A stretch of DNA of 64,000 nucleotides from Bradyrhizobium genosp. L (lineage in GTDB: Bacteria; Pseudomonadota; Alphaproteobacteria; Rhizobiales; Xanthobacteraceae): contig NZ_CP061378.1 of NCBI RefSeq assembly GCF_015624485.1, positions 7,031,501 to 7,095,500 of the forward strand, given 5' to 3'. This document shows positions 45,732-54,201 of this stretch, piece after piece. The notes beneath the pieces were generated by a model, which was not told the DNA's origin, made no database searches, and was given only the letters and a program-made list of their open reading frames with translations. Position 1 is the stretch's first letter. The number at the start of each line of letters is the position of its first letter. A program made the translations under genes and the position numbers.

Positions 45732-45770
45732 CCAGACCTTGGTTCTGATGATATCAGAACCAAGGTCTGG
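45732..45770. terminator. Perfect 18-bp hairpin after the ligase gene
   Basis: CCAGACCTTGGTTCTGAT (45732-45749) pairs perfectly with ATCAGAACCAAGGTCTGG (45753-45770) around a GAT loop. It lies 87 bases after the ligase stop and just before a dispersed repeat. It may be a strong terminator, though only GTTTGATCTT follows, or a repeat component. Confidence 0.6.
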
Positions 45771-45773
45771 GTT

Positions 45774-45827
45774 TGATCTTGACGCGTTCTCTTCACGCGA
45801 ACCGGTCCGCTTCGCTTGAAAACGCTA
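45774..45827. repeat. Dispersed repeat, TTGACGCGTTCTCTTCACGCG type
   Basis: Nearly identical to the element at 20293-20346: TTGACGCGTTYTCTTCACGC, GAACCGGT, then CACTTCGCTNGAAAACGCTWT. In both places it directly follows a long inverted repeat. Confidence 0.75.
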
Positions 45828-45839
45828 TTGGAGACAGTG

Positions 45840-46145
45840 ATGCCGAACGACATCAGGGACTTGCCGGCCAGCCAGAATGACGGCCTGTACCGCTTCCTCG
45901 GCGGATCGCCGCTCGCGGTGGCATTTCGGCTGATCCTGCTCTCGATCCTGGTCGGCGTCGTGCTCGCCACCGTTGGATTCGATCCCTGGAACATCCTCTA
46001 CAGCATCCGCAAGCTATTCCAGAACATCTGGGATTTCGGCTTCGACGCGATCAACTGGGCCTGGCGCTACTTCCTGCTCGGCGCCGTGGTCGTGCTCCCG
46101 ATCTGGTTGCTGTCGCGGCTGTTCGGCGCACCGCGGGGCCGCTGA
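45840..46145 (+). CDS. Small membrane protein, DUF6460-like
   Basis: The protein has 101 residues with a hydrophilic N-terminus, two membrane helices (about 28-48 and 73-94) and an intervening amphipathic FDPWNILYSIRKLFQNIWDF. I assign it tentatively to DUF6460, a conserved Hyphomicrobiales family of unknown function. GGAG lies six bases before the ATG at 45840 (same GGAGACAGTG leader as the LysR gene at 35652). It is an independent gene after the ligase. Confidence 0.7.
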   Translation: MPNDIRDLPASQNDGLYRFLGGSPLAVAFRLILLSILVGVVLATVGFDPWNILYSIRKLFQNIWDFGFDAINWAWRYFLLGAVVVLPIWLLSRLFGAPRGR

Positions 46146-46254
46146 TTGCAGCTTGTCGGCTGTCCCTTCGCCAGCGCATTGCTCTGAGGACAATTCGGGC
46201 ATGGCCGAGGCACGGATCGGGCGATAGAAGCGTGCATTGTTCACAACCATAGCC

Positions 46255-47577
46255 ATGCACGCGCCCATTCATCCCCGGATCACCTCGCGCCAGGTGTTCG
46301 CCATCGCCGGTCCCGCGATGGTCGCGAACCTGACCACGCCATTGATCGGCATCGTCTCGACCACGGCGATCGGCCGCCTCGACGATGCCGCGCTGCTCGG
46401 CGGCGTGGCGATGGCCTCCGTCATCTTCGACTGCCTGTTCTGGCTGTTCGCGTTCCTGCGCATGAGCACGCTGGCCTTCACCGCGCAGGCGCTGGGCGCC
46501 GGCGAGACGCAGGAATTCGCCGCGATCCTGGTGCGCGGCTTCATCGTCGCCGGCCTGATCGGCACAGCCTTGATCGTTTTGCAGGTGCCGCTCGCCGCGG
46601 TCACGTTCCAGCTGATGGGCGGCAGCGAAGGCGTGACGCGCGCCGCAAAAACCTACTTCATGATCCGGATCTGGTCGGCGCCACTGGCGCTCGCCAATTA
46701 CGTCATCCTCGGCTGGCTGGTCGGACAGGCGCGCGCCAACACCGCGCTGCTGCTGCAGATCGTGATCAACCTGATCAATGTGGCAGCGACCGTGCTGCTG
46801 GTCTCGGTCTACCGCACCGGCATCGCGGGTGCTGCGATTGCCGCCGTGGCGGCGGAGGCGACCGGTTTCGCGCTCGGCGCCCTGGTGGCGTGGCGGCTCG
46901 CACGGACGGACCTCGTGCTGTCGCGCGCCATGCTGTTCGACCGCACCAAGCTGATGCGGATGCTGGCGGTCAACCGCGACATCATGATCCGCACCGCGGC
47001 GCTGATCATCGTGTTCCTGTTCTTCACCGCCAAGGGCGCGCGCGACGGCGACGTGACCCTGGCGGCGAATTCGGTGCTGAACAATTTCCTGCTGGTCTCG
47101 GCGTTCTTCCTCGATGGTCTCGCCAACGCCGCCCAGCAACTCTGCGGCCGCGCCTTCGGTGCGCGCGACGCCAGGGGCTTTGCCGATTCGACCCGGCTGG
47201 TGCTGACATGGGGCACAGGCTTCGCGCTTGCCGTCTCGGTCATCTTCGCGCTGTTCGGGCCCGACCTGATCGACCTCATGACGACGAACGCCGAGGTGCG
47301 CCGCTATGCCCGCGATTTCCTGCTGTTCGTGATCCTGGCGCCGTTGCCCGGCGTGTTCGCCTTCGGCTTCGACGGCATCTATGTCGGCGCCACCTGGGCG
47401 CGCGAGATGCGCAACCTGATGCTGCTGTCGCTGTTGGCGTTCCTGGCGGTCTGGTGGGCGCTCAGTTCATTCGGCAACAGCGGCCTGTGGGCCGCGCTGC
47501 TCTGCTTCTACATCGCCCGCGGCAGCTTTCAGGGGCTGCGCTATCCGGCGCTGCTGCGAAGATCGTTCAAATCGTAG
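46255..47577 (+). CDS. MATE family multidrug efflux transporter (DinF-like)
   Basis: The protein has 440 residues with twelve membrane helices in two six-helix bundles. MATE features include the N-terminal FAIAGPAMVANLTTPLIGIV, the RLDDAALLGGVAMASVIFD stretch and the mid-protein NSVLNNFLLVSAFFLDGLAN. The pattern matches the DinF subfamily (drug/toxin-cation or proton antiport). The ATG at 46255 is the first in a good position; a TTG at 46237 is possible. It stands alone between a DUF6460-like gene and pyrD. Confidence 0.9.
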   Translation: MHAPIHPRITSRQVFAIAGPAMVANLTTPLIGIVSTTAIGRLDDAALLGGVAMASVIFDCLFWLFAFLRMSTLAFTAQALGAGETQEFAAILVRGFIVAGLIGTALIVLQVPLAAVTFQLMGGSEGVTRAAKTYFMIRIWSAPLALANYVILGWLVGQARANTALLLQIVINLINVAATVLLVSVYRTGIAGAAIAAVAAEATGFALGALVAWRLARTDLVLSRAMLFDRTKLMRMLAVNRDIMIRTAALIIVFLFFTAKGARDGDVTLAANSVLNNFLLVSAFFLDGLANAAQQLCGRAFGARDARGFADSTRLVLTWGTGFALAVSVIFALFGPDLIDLMTTNAEVRRYARDFLLFVILAPLPGVFAFGFDGIYVGATWAREMRNLMLLSLLAFLAVWWALSSFGNSGLWAALLCFYIARGSFQGLRYPALLRRSFKS

Positions 47578-47609
47578 TTCATATGCGGCTGTCTTAGCCC
47601 GAATGAAGC

Positions 47610-47713
47610 TGTCATCGTCCGCGAAAGCGGGCGATCCAGTATTCCGGGGACGTCAGGATCAAAATCCAGAAGCCGCGGCGTACTGGATCCCCCGCCTGCG
47701 CGGGGGATGACAG
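47610..47713. repeat. Dispersed repeat, GTCATCGTCCGCGAAAGCGGGCGATCC type
   Basis: Ends GTCATCGTCCGCGAAAGCGG and CCTGCGCGGGGGATGACAG, shares GATCCAGTATTCC and GCCGCGGCGTACTGG with the copies at 13519 and 23416, thus a diverged member of that family. Lies between convergent MATE and pyrD genes. Confidence 0.75.
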
Positions 47714-47735
47714 TGGCGTGGGTGGCGCTCCGCAC

Positions 47736-48833
47736 CTACCTTACCGGCCACTCCTCGGCGGTGATGGTCGCAGCATCGGCGCCGACGATCTCGGACAGCG
47801 AATCGCGCCCCGTCCGCAGCAATGTCGACGACAGGTCGCGCTTGATGTCCTCGACCAGGCCGATGCCCTTGTAGACCAGCGAGGAATAGAGCTGGATCAG
47901 GCTGGCGCCGGCGCGGATCTTGGTCAGCGCGGCACCACCGGAATCGATGCCGCCGACACCGATCAACGGGAAGGCGCCTTCGACGCGCACATAGGTCTCA
48001 GCCACCATCCGCGTCGAGAGCCGGTAGAGCGGCCGGCCGGACAGGCCGCCCTGCTCCTGCGCCCGGGTCTCCTCGCGCAAGGTCGTGGGGCGTGCCAGCG
48101 TGGTGTTGGCGACGATCATGCCGTCGACCCGCCGCGAGCGGGCGATGTGCACGACGTCGTCGAGCTCGGCGAGGCTGAGGTCAGGCGCGATCTTCAGCAG
48201 CACCGGCGAATCGCCGGCGTTCCTGCGCACCCGCTCGCGGGTATCGATCACGCGCGACAGGAGATCGTCGAGCGCGGCCGATTGCTGCAGGTTGCGCAGG
48301 CCCGGCGTGTTCGGCGAGGAGACGTTGACGGTGAAATAGCTCGCCACCGGCGCAAAGGTCTCGATCAGCTTGACATAGTCGGCGACACGGTCGGATGAAT
48401 CCTTGTTGGCGCCGACATTGACGCCGATGATGCCGCCGCCGCTGGCGCGGGTGGCGAGCCGGCGCAGCACGGCGTCCGCGCCATCATTGTTGAAGCCCAT
48501 CCGGTTGATCACGCCCTCGTCGCGCTCGAGCCTAAACAGCCGCGGCCTCGGGTTGCCGGCCTGCGGCTTCGGCGTCACCGAGCCGATCTCGACAAAGCCG
48601 AAGCCGAGCCGCAGCAGTGCATCGGGCACCTCGGCGCTCTTGTCGAAGCCTGCCGCCATGCCGACCGGGTTCGGGAAGTTCAGGCCGAAGGCGCGCACCG
48701 CGAGCTTGGGATCGTCCACCCGCTGCCGGATCGGCGGCAGCAATTTCAAGCCCTGGATCGCCATGCGGTGGGCATCCTCGGGATCGAACCAGCGCAGCAG
48801 CGGCAGCGAGAAGGCGTCGAAGGCGCGGATCAC
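47736..48833 (-). CDS. pyrD: Dihydroorotate dehydrogenase, class 2 (quinone)
   Basis: The protein has 365 residues. The class 2 N-terminal amphipathic helices (LPLLRWFDPEDAHRMAIQGL) direct it to the membrane. FMN and substrate contacts are in NPVGMAAGFDKSAEVPDAL, NRMGFNNDGADAVL, the catalytic Ser of NVSSPNTPGLRNLQ and GVGGIDSGGAAL. It oxidises dihydroorotate with quinone reduction in pyrimidine synthesis. Its start overlaps the stop of the DUF952 gene by four bases. Confidence 0.96.
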   Translation of the reverse strand: MIRAFDAFSLPLLRWFDPEDAHRMAIQGLKLLPPIRQRVDDPKLAVRAFGLNFPNPVGMAAGFDKSAEVPDALLRLGFGFVEIGSVTPKPQAGNPRPRLFRLERDEGVINRMGFNNDGADAVLRRLATRASGGGIIGVNVGANKDSSDRVADYVKLIETFAPVASYFTVNVSSPNTPGLRNLQQSAALDDLLSRVIDTRERVRRNAGDSPVLLKIAPDLSLAELDDVVHIARSRRVDGMIVANTTLARPTTLREETRAQEQGGLSGRPLYRLSTRMVAETYVRVEGAFPLIGVGGIDSGGAALTKIRAGASLIQLYSSLVYKGIGLVEDIKRDLSSTLLRTGRDSLSEIVGADAATITAEEWPVR

Positions 48834-49168
48834 GGCTTCAACTCCGGAACATCGTGGCCGCCGTCGGAGCGTGCGCGCAAATCGAGGATCTCGGTGACCG
48901 CGCCGAGGTCGAGCTCGCCATAGAGATGCGGAAACAATTCGTCGTTGCGCGACGGCTCCCAGCGCAGCGCGTCACCGAGCGCATCGGCATCGACCGCGAC
49001 CAGGAATAGACCGGTCTGCCCGGAATAATGCTTACGGGCAGTCTCGGCGACCTGGGAGGCGGTGGAGAAATGGATGTAGCCGTCGCGCAGGTCGTCCGCA
49101 CTGCCCCGGTACACGCCCTGCCGCTCGGCCTCGCGCCAGGCCGAGGCGGGGGTGATTTTGTAGATCAT
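48830..49168 (-). CDS. DUF952 family protein
   Basis: The protein has 112 residues. The pattern MIYKITPASAWREAERQGVY, GYIHFSTASQVAETARKHY and LRWEPSRNDELFPHLYGEL is that of DUF952, related to the ADP-ribosyltransferase-like Tpt1/KptA fold by some authors, function unknown. It overlaps the pyrD start (ATGA), so the two are co-translated. The ATG at 49168 was preferred; upstream codons overlap a tandem repeat. Confidence 0.85.
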   Translation of the reverse strand: MIYKITPASAWREAERQGVYRGSADDLRDGYIHFSTASQVAETARKHYSGQTGLFLVAVDADALGDALRWEPSRNDELFPHLYGELDLGAVTEILDLRARSDGGHDVPELKP

Positions 49169-49190
49169 AGGCACGTGCCGACGTTCCCTT

Positions 49191-49227
49191 TTGTCCTTGA
49201 GTCTCTTGTTTGTCCTTGAGTCTCTTG
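49191..49227. repeat. Tandem direct repeat of TTGTCCTTGAGTCTCTTG
   Basis: Two identical 18-base copies (49191-49208 and 49210-49227) with one base between them. Each holds a GAGTC (CcrM-type) site. It lies in the 215-base divergent gap between the DUF952 and S24 genes. Confidence 0.8.
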
Positions 49228-49383
49228 GGCTTTTATCCGGATTGACCGATGGTCCCCAGACGCGGGCGACCGTATCGGCGGCGGCGCCGCAACTCAAGCG
49301 GCGCTGCGCAATACCTCTCGACAGAATTGCAGAGACGGCCGGTTTGAGGTAATAATTCCTAGAGCTTTCCCGGGATGCCCTCG

Positions 49384-50037
49384 ATGGCCAAACAACCCAA
49401 AGCCGCTCGCCCCCTCACCCACGCCCAGGTCTGGGCGGCGCTCGACCGGCTCGCCGAGCGCGCCGGACTGTCGCCGTCCGGCCTCGCCAAGCGGGCCGGC
49501 CTCGACCCCACCACGTTCAACAAATCCAAGCGCATCACCGGCGACGGGCGCGAGCGCTGGCCGTCGACCGAGTCGGTCTCGAAGGCGCTGGCCGCGACCA
49601 ATGCCAGCATGGAGACCTTCGTGCAGCTGTTGGGCGATGGCGGCCGCGGCGGCCAGTCGGTGCCGCTGCTCGGCTTCGCCCAGGCCGGCGCCGGCGGCTA
49701 TTTCGACGACAGCGGCTTTCCCGCCGGCAAGGGTTGGGACGAGATCGCGCTGCCCGGGACCAGCGACGAGCACGCCTATGCGCTGGAGATCGAGGGCGAT
49801 TCGATGAAGCCGGCCTATCGCGAGGGCGACATCATCGTGGTCTCGCCCGCCACCGCGATCCGCCGCGGCGATCGCGTCGTGGTGCGCACCTCAGGCGGCG
49901 AGGTGATGGTGAAGGAGCTGAAGCGGCGCAGCGCCAAGCTCCTGGAGCTCGCATCGCTGAACCCCGAGCATCCCGACCGCATGCTGGATGCCGAGGAGGT
50001 CGAATGGATCGCGCGGATCGTGTGGGTGAGCCAGTAG
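49384..50037 (+). CDS. S24-family LexA/CI-like transcriptional regulator
   Basis: The protein has 217 residues. The N-terminal helix-turn-helix region is VWAALDRLAERAGLSPSGLA with KRAGLDPTTFNKSKRI. The S24 peptidase part contains the catalytic Ser in EIEGDSMKPAYREGD and Lys in GEVMVKELKRRSA, after the hinge GFAQAGAGGYFDD. It may be a self-cleaving repressor like CI or a non-cleaving relative. No prophage genes surround it, and it is conserved in related rhizobia, so it seems chromosomal. The start may instead be 49375. Confidence 0.85.
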   Translation: MAKQPKAARPLTHAQVWAALDRLAERAGLSPSGLAKRAGLDPTTFNKSKRITGDGRERWPSTESVSKALAATNASMETFVQLLGDGGRGGQSVPLLGFAQAGAGGYFDDSGFPAGKGWDEIALPGTSDEHAYALEIEGDSMKPAYREGDIIVVSPATAIRRGDRVVVRTSGGEVMVKELKRRSAKLLELASLNPEHPDRMLDAEEVEWIARIVWVSQ

Positions 50038-50065
50038 CGACGCGACTCATTCGCCACAAAACCGA

Positions 50066-50183
50066 TGTCCTCCCGGCGCAGGCCGGGACCCATACGCGGC
50101 GGCCGGCGCAATGGGCAAGCGGCGAGACGGCTTTCTAACAACAACCATTCGTGGTCATGGGTCCCGGCCTTCGCCGGGACGAC
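50066..50183. repeat. Palindromic repeat, TCCCGGCGCAGGCCGGGACCC type (copy 3)
   Basis: Begins TGTCCTCCCGGCGCAGGCCG and ends CGGCCTTCGCCGGGACGACG. Member of the family at 36538 and 40114. Lies after the convergent S24 and aldolase genes. Confidence 0.8.
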
Positions 50184-50201
50184 GGCGGTGTTTGAGGCGA
50201 A

Positions 50202-50987
50202 CTACGTCGCGTAGTCCGGCTCCTTGCGGTCCAGCATCCGCTTCAGCGCATCGAAATGCCGCTGCGACGGGCTCGGGCCGTTGTAGAGGTGATCGTCGCG
50301 GAAATCGCGCTTGGTCTTCTCGACCACCTGCGCCGGCAATTGCTTCAGCGGCTGCTGGGTCCACATCGCGTAGATCTGCACCTGCGCGGCGCGCTCGGTG
50401 TAATAGAGCCGGTCGTAAGCATCCGCGACGGTCGCGCCGACCGTCGAGATGCCGTGATTGGCCATGAACAGGATCGACTTGTTGCCGATCACCTGCGCCA
50501 GCCGCGCGCCCTCGGCCGGATCGAGCGCCGGTCCGGTGTAGAGATCGTCATAGGCGATCGCCTCCGACAGCCCGACTTCGGTCTGGCCGATCTCCTTGAT
50601 GCGGGGATCCTCCAGCCGCGTCAGCGCGCTCGCGAACGGCATATGGGTGTGGAACACGGCTTTCGCCTGCGGCAGCGCCTTGTGGATCGGCGCATGGATG
50701 CAATAGCAGGAGCGCTCGACCTCGCCCTCGCCGCGCTTCACCTTTCCATCATCGATGCCGACCTCCATGAACGAGGACGCCGTGACCTCCGACCAGTGCA
50801 TGCCGAACGGGATCTGATAGTAGCGATCGCTGCGGCCCGGCACCACCAAGGTGAGATGATTGAAGATGCCTTCGGAAAAGCCGTGGTTGAAGGCGAGCCG
50901 ATGCGCCGCCGCGAGATCGACCCGCGCCTGCCATTCCTCGGCGCTGCTGTCGTTTTGTAACGATGCCGGCGAAACCCTGAACTGCAT
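50202..50987 (-). CDS. Class II aldolase/adducin family protein
   Basis: The protein has 261 residues. Zinc ligands appear in VFHTHMPFASALTRL (HxH) and FMANHGISTVG (distal His), with the acidic residue in the FMEVGIDDGKVKRGEGEVE region. The family holds fuculose/ribulose-phosphate aldolases and decarboxylases; substrate unknown. The C-terminal tail EKTKRDFRDDHLYNGPSPSQ is typical of an uncharacterised subgroup common in rhizobia. It lies alone with a GGAGCACGCGC leader before the ATG. Confidence 0.88.
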   Translation of the reverse strand: MQFRVSPASLQNDSSAEEWQARVDLAAAHRLAFNHGFSEGIFNHLTLVVPGRSDRYYQIPFGMHWSEVTASSFMEVGIDDGKVKRGEGEVERSCYCIHAPIHKALPQAKAVFHTHMPFASALTRLEDPRIKEIGQTEVGLSEAIAYDDLYTGPALDPAEGARLAQVIGNKSILFMANHGISTVGATVADAYDRLYYTERAAQVQIYAMWTQQPLKQLPAQVVEKTKRDFRDDHLYNGPSPSQRHFDALKRMLDRKEPDYAT

Positions 50988-51098
50988 GCGCGTGCTCCCA
51001 TGTTGATTTTATGGAACGAGTGTAGCGCAATCCGGCGCAAAGCTCCGGTGTAATTGCCGATGAGCTGCCATCCGGATTTTACGGGCTTGGACCGCACC

Positions 51099-51182
51099 CG
51101 TAGGGTGGGCAAAGCGTCAGCGTGCCCACCACATCTTGCGCGGCTTGTGAGGGTGGGCACGCTTCGCTTTGCCCACCCTACG
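51099..51182. repeat. Dispersed repeat, CGTAGGGTGGGCAAAGCG type
   Basis: CGTAGGGTGGGCAAAGCGTC...TGCCCACC and GGTGGGCACG...TTTGCCCACCCTACG form an inverted pair. Copies at 12724 and 52908. The right end is six bases from the lysS stop, so it may serve as its 3' hairpin. Confidence 0.8.
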
Positions 51183-51188
51183 CAATCG

Positions 51189-52832
51189 CTACGCCGACCG
51201 CGCCAGCGCGCCGTCGATCATGTTGACTGCGTTCTGCACGCCGTAGACCGCGACAAACGACCCGAAGCGCGGGCCCTTCTCCTGGCCGAGCAGCACCTGG
51301 TAGAGCATATTGAACCAGTCGAGCGAGACGCCGGGGCGGCCGTCCTTGCCCTTCTTGACGGTGTCGAGGAACGGCTCGCGGCGGCCGATCTCGTAGACCA
51401 CGTTCTGGATGTCTTCCGCGGTCGCGCCGAGCGGCAGGCTGGCGAGCGCATCGCGCAGGTCCTGCAATGCGACGCGTTCGCCTTCGGTCGGCTCGCGGAA
51501 CTGCTTGGTCGGCGCCACGAAGTCGCGATAATAGTTGATGGCGTAACCGACCATCGCATCCAGCTTCGGATGGCTCTCGGGCGTCACGCCGGGACGGTAG
51601 CGGCCGATAAAGCCCCACAGCGTCGCGGCATTCTCCGCATTCGACGACGACACCAAGGTCAGCAGCAGCTGGAAGGTGACGGGCATGTCGGCGTGCGGCG
51701 GCTTGCCGGCATGGATGTGCCAGACCGGATTTTGCAACTGCTGCCGCGGCTCCTGTCTGGCAAAGCCGTCGACGAACTGCTGATAGTCGTCAACTGCGCG
51801 CGGGATGACGTCGAAGAACAGCCGCTTCGCCGCCTTCGGCTCGCGATACATGAACAGCGACAGCGATTCCGGCGAGGCGTAGCGCAGCCACTCGTCGATG
51901 GTGAGCCCGTTGCCCTTCGACTTCGATATCTTCTGGCCCTGCTCGTCGAGGAACAGCTCATAGTTGAAGCCTTCCGGCGGCGTGCCGCCGAGCGCGCGGG
52001 CGATCTGGCCGGAGAGCTTCACTGAATCGATCAGGTCCTTGCCCGCCATCTCGTAGTCGACGCCGAGCGCGACCCAGCGCATCGCCCAGTCGGCCTTCCA
52101 CTGGCACTTCACGTTGCCGCCGGTGACCGTGGTCTCGACCTCCTGGCCGGTGTCGGGATCGACATAGGTGACCGTGCCGGCCGCGACATCGCGGCGGATC
52201 ATCGGCACTTGCAGCACGACGCCCGTGGTCTTGCTGATCGGCAGGAACGGCGAATAGGTGGCGCGGCGATCCGGTCCCAATGTCGGCAGGATGATCGCCA
52301 TCACCTTGTCGTAGGCGGCAAGCATCTTGAGCAGCGTCGCGTCGAAGCGGCCCGACGTGTAGTAGTCGGTTGCGCTCGCGAACTCGTAGTCGAAGCCGAA
52401 ATGATCGAGGAATGCGCGCAGCCGCGCATTGTTTGCGGCGCCGAACGAGGGATGCTCGTTCGAAAACGGATCCGGCACGCGGGTCAGCGGCTTGCCGAGA
52501 TGGGTCGCCATCATCTCGCGATTGGGCACGTTGTCCGGCACCTTGCGCAGGCCGTCCATGTCGTCGGAGAAGGCGAGCAGGCGCGTCTTGATCTTGTCCT
52601 CGGTGAGCACGCGGAAGGCGTGGCGCACCATGGTGGTGCGCGCGACCTCGCCGAAGGTGCCGATATGCGGCAGGCCGGACGGGCCGTAGCCGGTCTCGAA
52701 CAGCACCTCGTCCTTCGGGGATTTCTTCAGCCGCGCCACAATCGCTTTCGCCTGCTCGAACGGCCAGGCGTTGGACTGTTCGGCGAGCGCGCGCAGGTCG
52801 CTCGGGCTAAAGGCTGGATCAATCACGGACAT
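51189..52832 (-). CDS. lysK: Lysyl-tRNA synthetase, class I
   Basis: The protein has 547 residues, matching the class I enzyme (archaeal type) rather than the class II LysS. The signatures are [14 protein letters not shown] (HIGH) and [12 protein letters not shown] (KMSKS) with a Rossmann catalytic core and a helical anticodon-binding C-terminus. Class I LysRS is known in archaea, spirochaetes and Hyphomicrobiales. It charges tRNA-Lys. There is no class II gene in view. The ATG at 52832 has a weak AGAAGC leader. Confidence 0.96.
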   Translation of the reverse strand: MSVIDPAFSPSDLRALAEQSNAWPFEQAKAIVARLKKSPKDEVLFETGYGPSGLPHIGTFGEVARTTMVRHAFRVLTEDKIKTRLLAFSDDMDGLRKVPDNVPNREMMATHLGKPLTRVPDPFSNEHPSFGAANNARLRAFLDHFGFDYEFASATDYYTSGRFDATLLKMLAAYDKVMAIILPTLGPDRRATYSPFLPISKTTGVVLQVPMIRRDVAAGTVTYVDPDTGQEVETTVTGGNVKCQWKADWAMRWVALGVDYEMAGKDLIDSVKLSGQIARALGGTPPEGFNYELFLDEQGQKISKSKGNGLTIDEWLRYASPESLSLFMYREPKAAKRLFFDVIPRAVDDYQQFVDGFARQEPRQQLQNPVWHIHAGKPPHADMPVTFQLLLTLVSSSNAENAATLWGFIGRYRPGVTPESHPKLDAMVGYAINYYRDFVAPTKQFREPTEGERVALQDLRDALASLPLGATAEDIQNVVYEIGRREPFLDTVKKGKDGRPGVSLDWFNMLYQVLLGQEKGPRFGSFVAVYGVQNAVNMIDGALARSA

Positions 52833-52907
52833 CGCTTCAGCTTCTCTCCAAAAAGGGCCGCGAAACTAACGCTTTCGCGGCAAAATGCAAAACGACGGCG
52901 CAACATT

Positions 52908-53025
52908 CGTAGGGTGGGCAAAGCGCAGCGTGCCCACCATCACCGGCCGTGCAAGACGAGGTGGGCACGCTGAGCCTGTCATCGGGCGCGCTTTCGCGCG
53001 ACCCGTTGGCTTTGCCCACCCTACG
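52908..53025. repeat. Dispersed repeat, CGTAGGGTGGGCAAAGCG type (copy 3)
   Basis: Same ends as 51099-51182 with an extra internal segment (TCATCGGGCGCGCTTTCGCG) between the right-hand arms. Lies between lysS and the substrate-binding protein gene. Confidence 0.8.
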
Positions 53026-53040
53026 GATTCACGCCAGCCG

Positions 53041-54051
53041 TCAGAACGGGCTGATCGAGAAATAGCGCAGCCAGAGGTCGGTGAAGCGGCCTTTTTCCCA
53101 GATCCGGAACAGCGCCCAGTTCAGCGACTGCCGCAGCAGATCGTTGCCCTTGCGCACGGCGATGCCGACGCCCTCGCCGAAATAGCGGCTCTCGATGAAG
53201 GGGCCGCCGGAGAAGGCGCAGCATTCGGCGGAGTCGGTGCCGTTGACCCAGAACGCCAGCGAGATCGCGTCGCCGAAGATCAGATCGACCTCGCCGCGGC
53301 GAAGCGCCGCGCGCAGCGCGTCGTTATCGGGATAGGAATGGATCTCGGCGTCGGTGAACATCGCCTTGAGATAGGCCTCGTGCGAGGAGCCGGCGATCAC
53401 GCCGACCTTCTTGCCCTCGAGATATTCGGGACGGATTTCCGCCATCACATTGTCGCGGCGCGACACGAAGCGCGCCGGCGCGCGGTAATAGGGATCGGTG
53501 AAATCGACCTTGGCGCGCAGCTGCGGCGTCACCGCCATCGAGGCGATGATCGCGTCGCCCCGGTTGGTGGCGAGCGCATCGACCAGGGTCTCGAAGCGGC
53601 GCATCTGGATGGTGCAGGTGACCTTGATCTCGTCGCACAGCGAGCGCGCCAGGTCGACATTGAAGCCGGCCGGATTGCCGTCGGGTCCGGTGAAGTTGAA
53701 CGGCGGATAGTCTGTCTCGGTCAGGAAGCGGATCACGGTGAGGCGCGACAGATCGGGCCGGTCTGGCCGGCGCCGCGGGTCCCAGAAGCCCGGCACCGCC
53801 TGCGGCGCAGCCGCGGCCTTTGGCGGGGCCGCCGGCACCGCGGCCGCCGGAGGTGCGGCAGGAGCGGCCGGCGCCGGGGCCGGCCTTGCACTCGGGGCCG
53901 GAGCGGGAGCGGTCTTTGCCGCCGGCGGCTGCGCAGGCGGTGTCTGCCCCGTTGCGGGGCCGGCCAGCAGCGCAGCCGAGATCATCGCTGCGGCCAGCAC
54001 GGTGGCTTGGCGCGAACGGATGGCAAAAGGCTGGGTCGGCTGATCTGGCAT
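53041..54051 (-). CDS. Amino-acid-type periplasmic substrate-binding protein with Pro/Ala linker
   Basis: The protein has 336 residues. A signal peptide (ATVLAAAMISAALLAGPATG) is followed by a Pro/Ala-rich linker of about 55 residues, then an SBP_bac_3 domain starting FLTETDYPPFNFTGPDGNPA and containing GFNVDLARSLCDEIKVTC, RGDAIIASMAVTPQLRAKVD and GVIAGSSHEAYLKAMF. It binds amino acids or similar ligands. No permease or ATPase is nearby. The linker is longer than normal, suggesting a stalk or wall interaction. The ATG at 54051 is used. Confidence 0.88.
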   Translation of the reverse strand: MPDQPTQPFAIRSRQATVLAAAMISAALLAGPATGQTPPAQPPAAKTAPAPAPSARPAPAPAAPAAPPAAAVPAAPPKAAAAPQAVPGFWDPRRRPDRPDLSRLTVIRFLTETDYPPFNFTGPDGNPAGFNVDLARSLCDEIKVTCTIQMRRFETLVDALATNRGDAIIASMAVTPQLRAKVDFTDPYYRAPARFVSRRDNVMAEIRPEYLEGKKVGVIAGSSHEAYLKAMFTDAEIHSYPDNDALRAALRRGEVDLIFGDAISLAFWVNGTDSAECCAFSGGPFIESRYFGEGVGIAVRKGNDLLRQSLNWALFRIWEKGRFTDLWLRYFSISPF

Positions 54052-54132
54052 CAAATAACGATTTCAAGGGAATTGGGCGGCCTTATAGACCATCCGGCGC
54101 GTGATGCGAGCGCCGATTGGGTTAATTCTGCC

Positions 54133-54177
54133 GCATGATCCGGAAAACTGTGAAGCGGTTTTCCGAAATGATCATGC
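54133..54177. repeat. Palindromic repeat, GCATGATCCGGAAAAC type
   Basis: GCATGATCCGGAAAAC...GTTTTCCGAAATGATCATGC: arms separated by TGTGAAGCG. Matches a widespread rhizobial intergenic repeat; a half copy (GAGCATGATCTTTCCGG) is at 27484-27500. Lies after the SCO gene end. Confidence 0.75.
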
Positions 54178-54201
54178 TCAAACAAAAAGCCGAAGTCGGG
54201 C

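Noticed and set aside
49384..50037. S24 regulator as sign of a prophage
   Set aside because: No integrase, terminase or structural genes are near; neighbours are pyrD and housekeeping-type genes.
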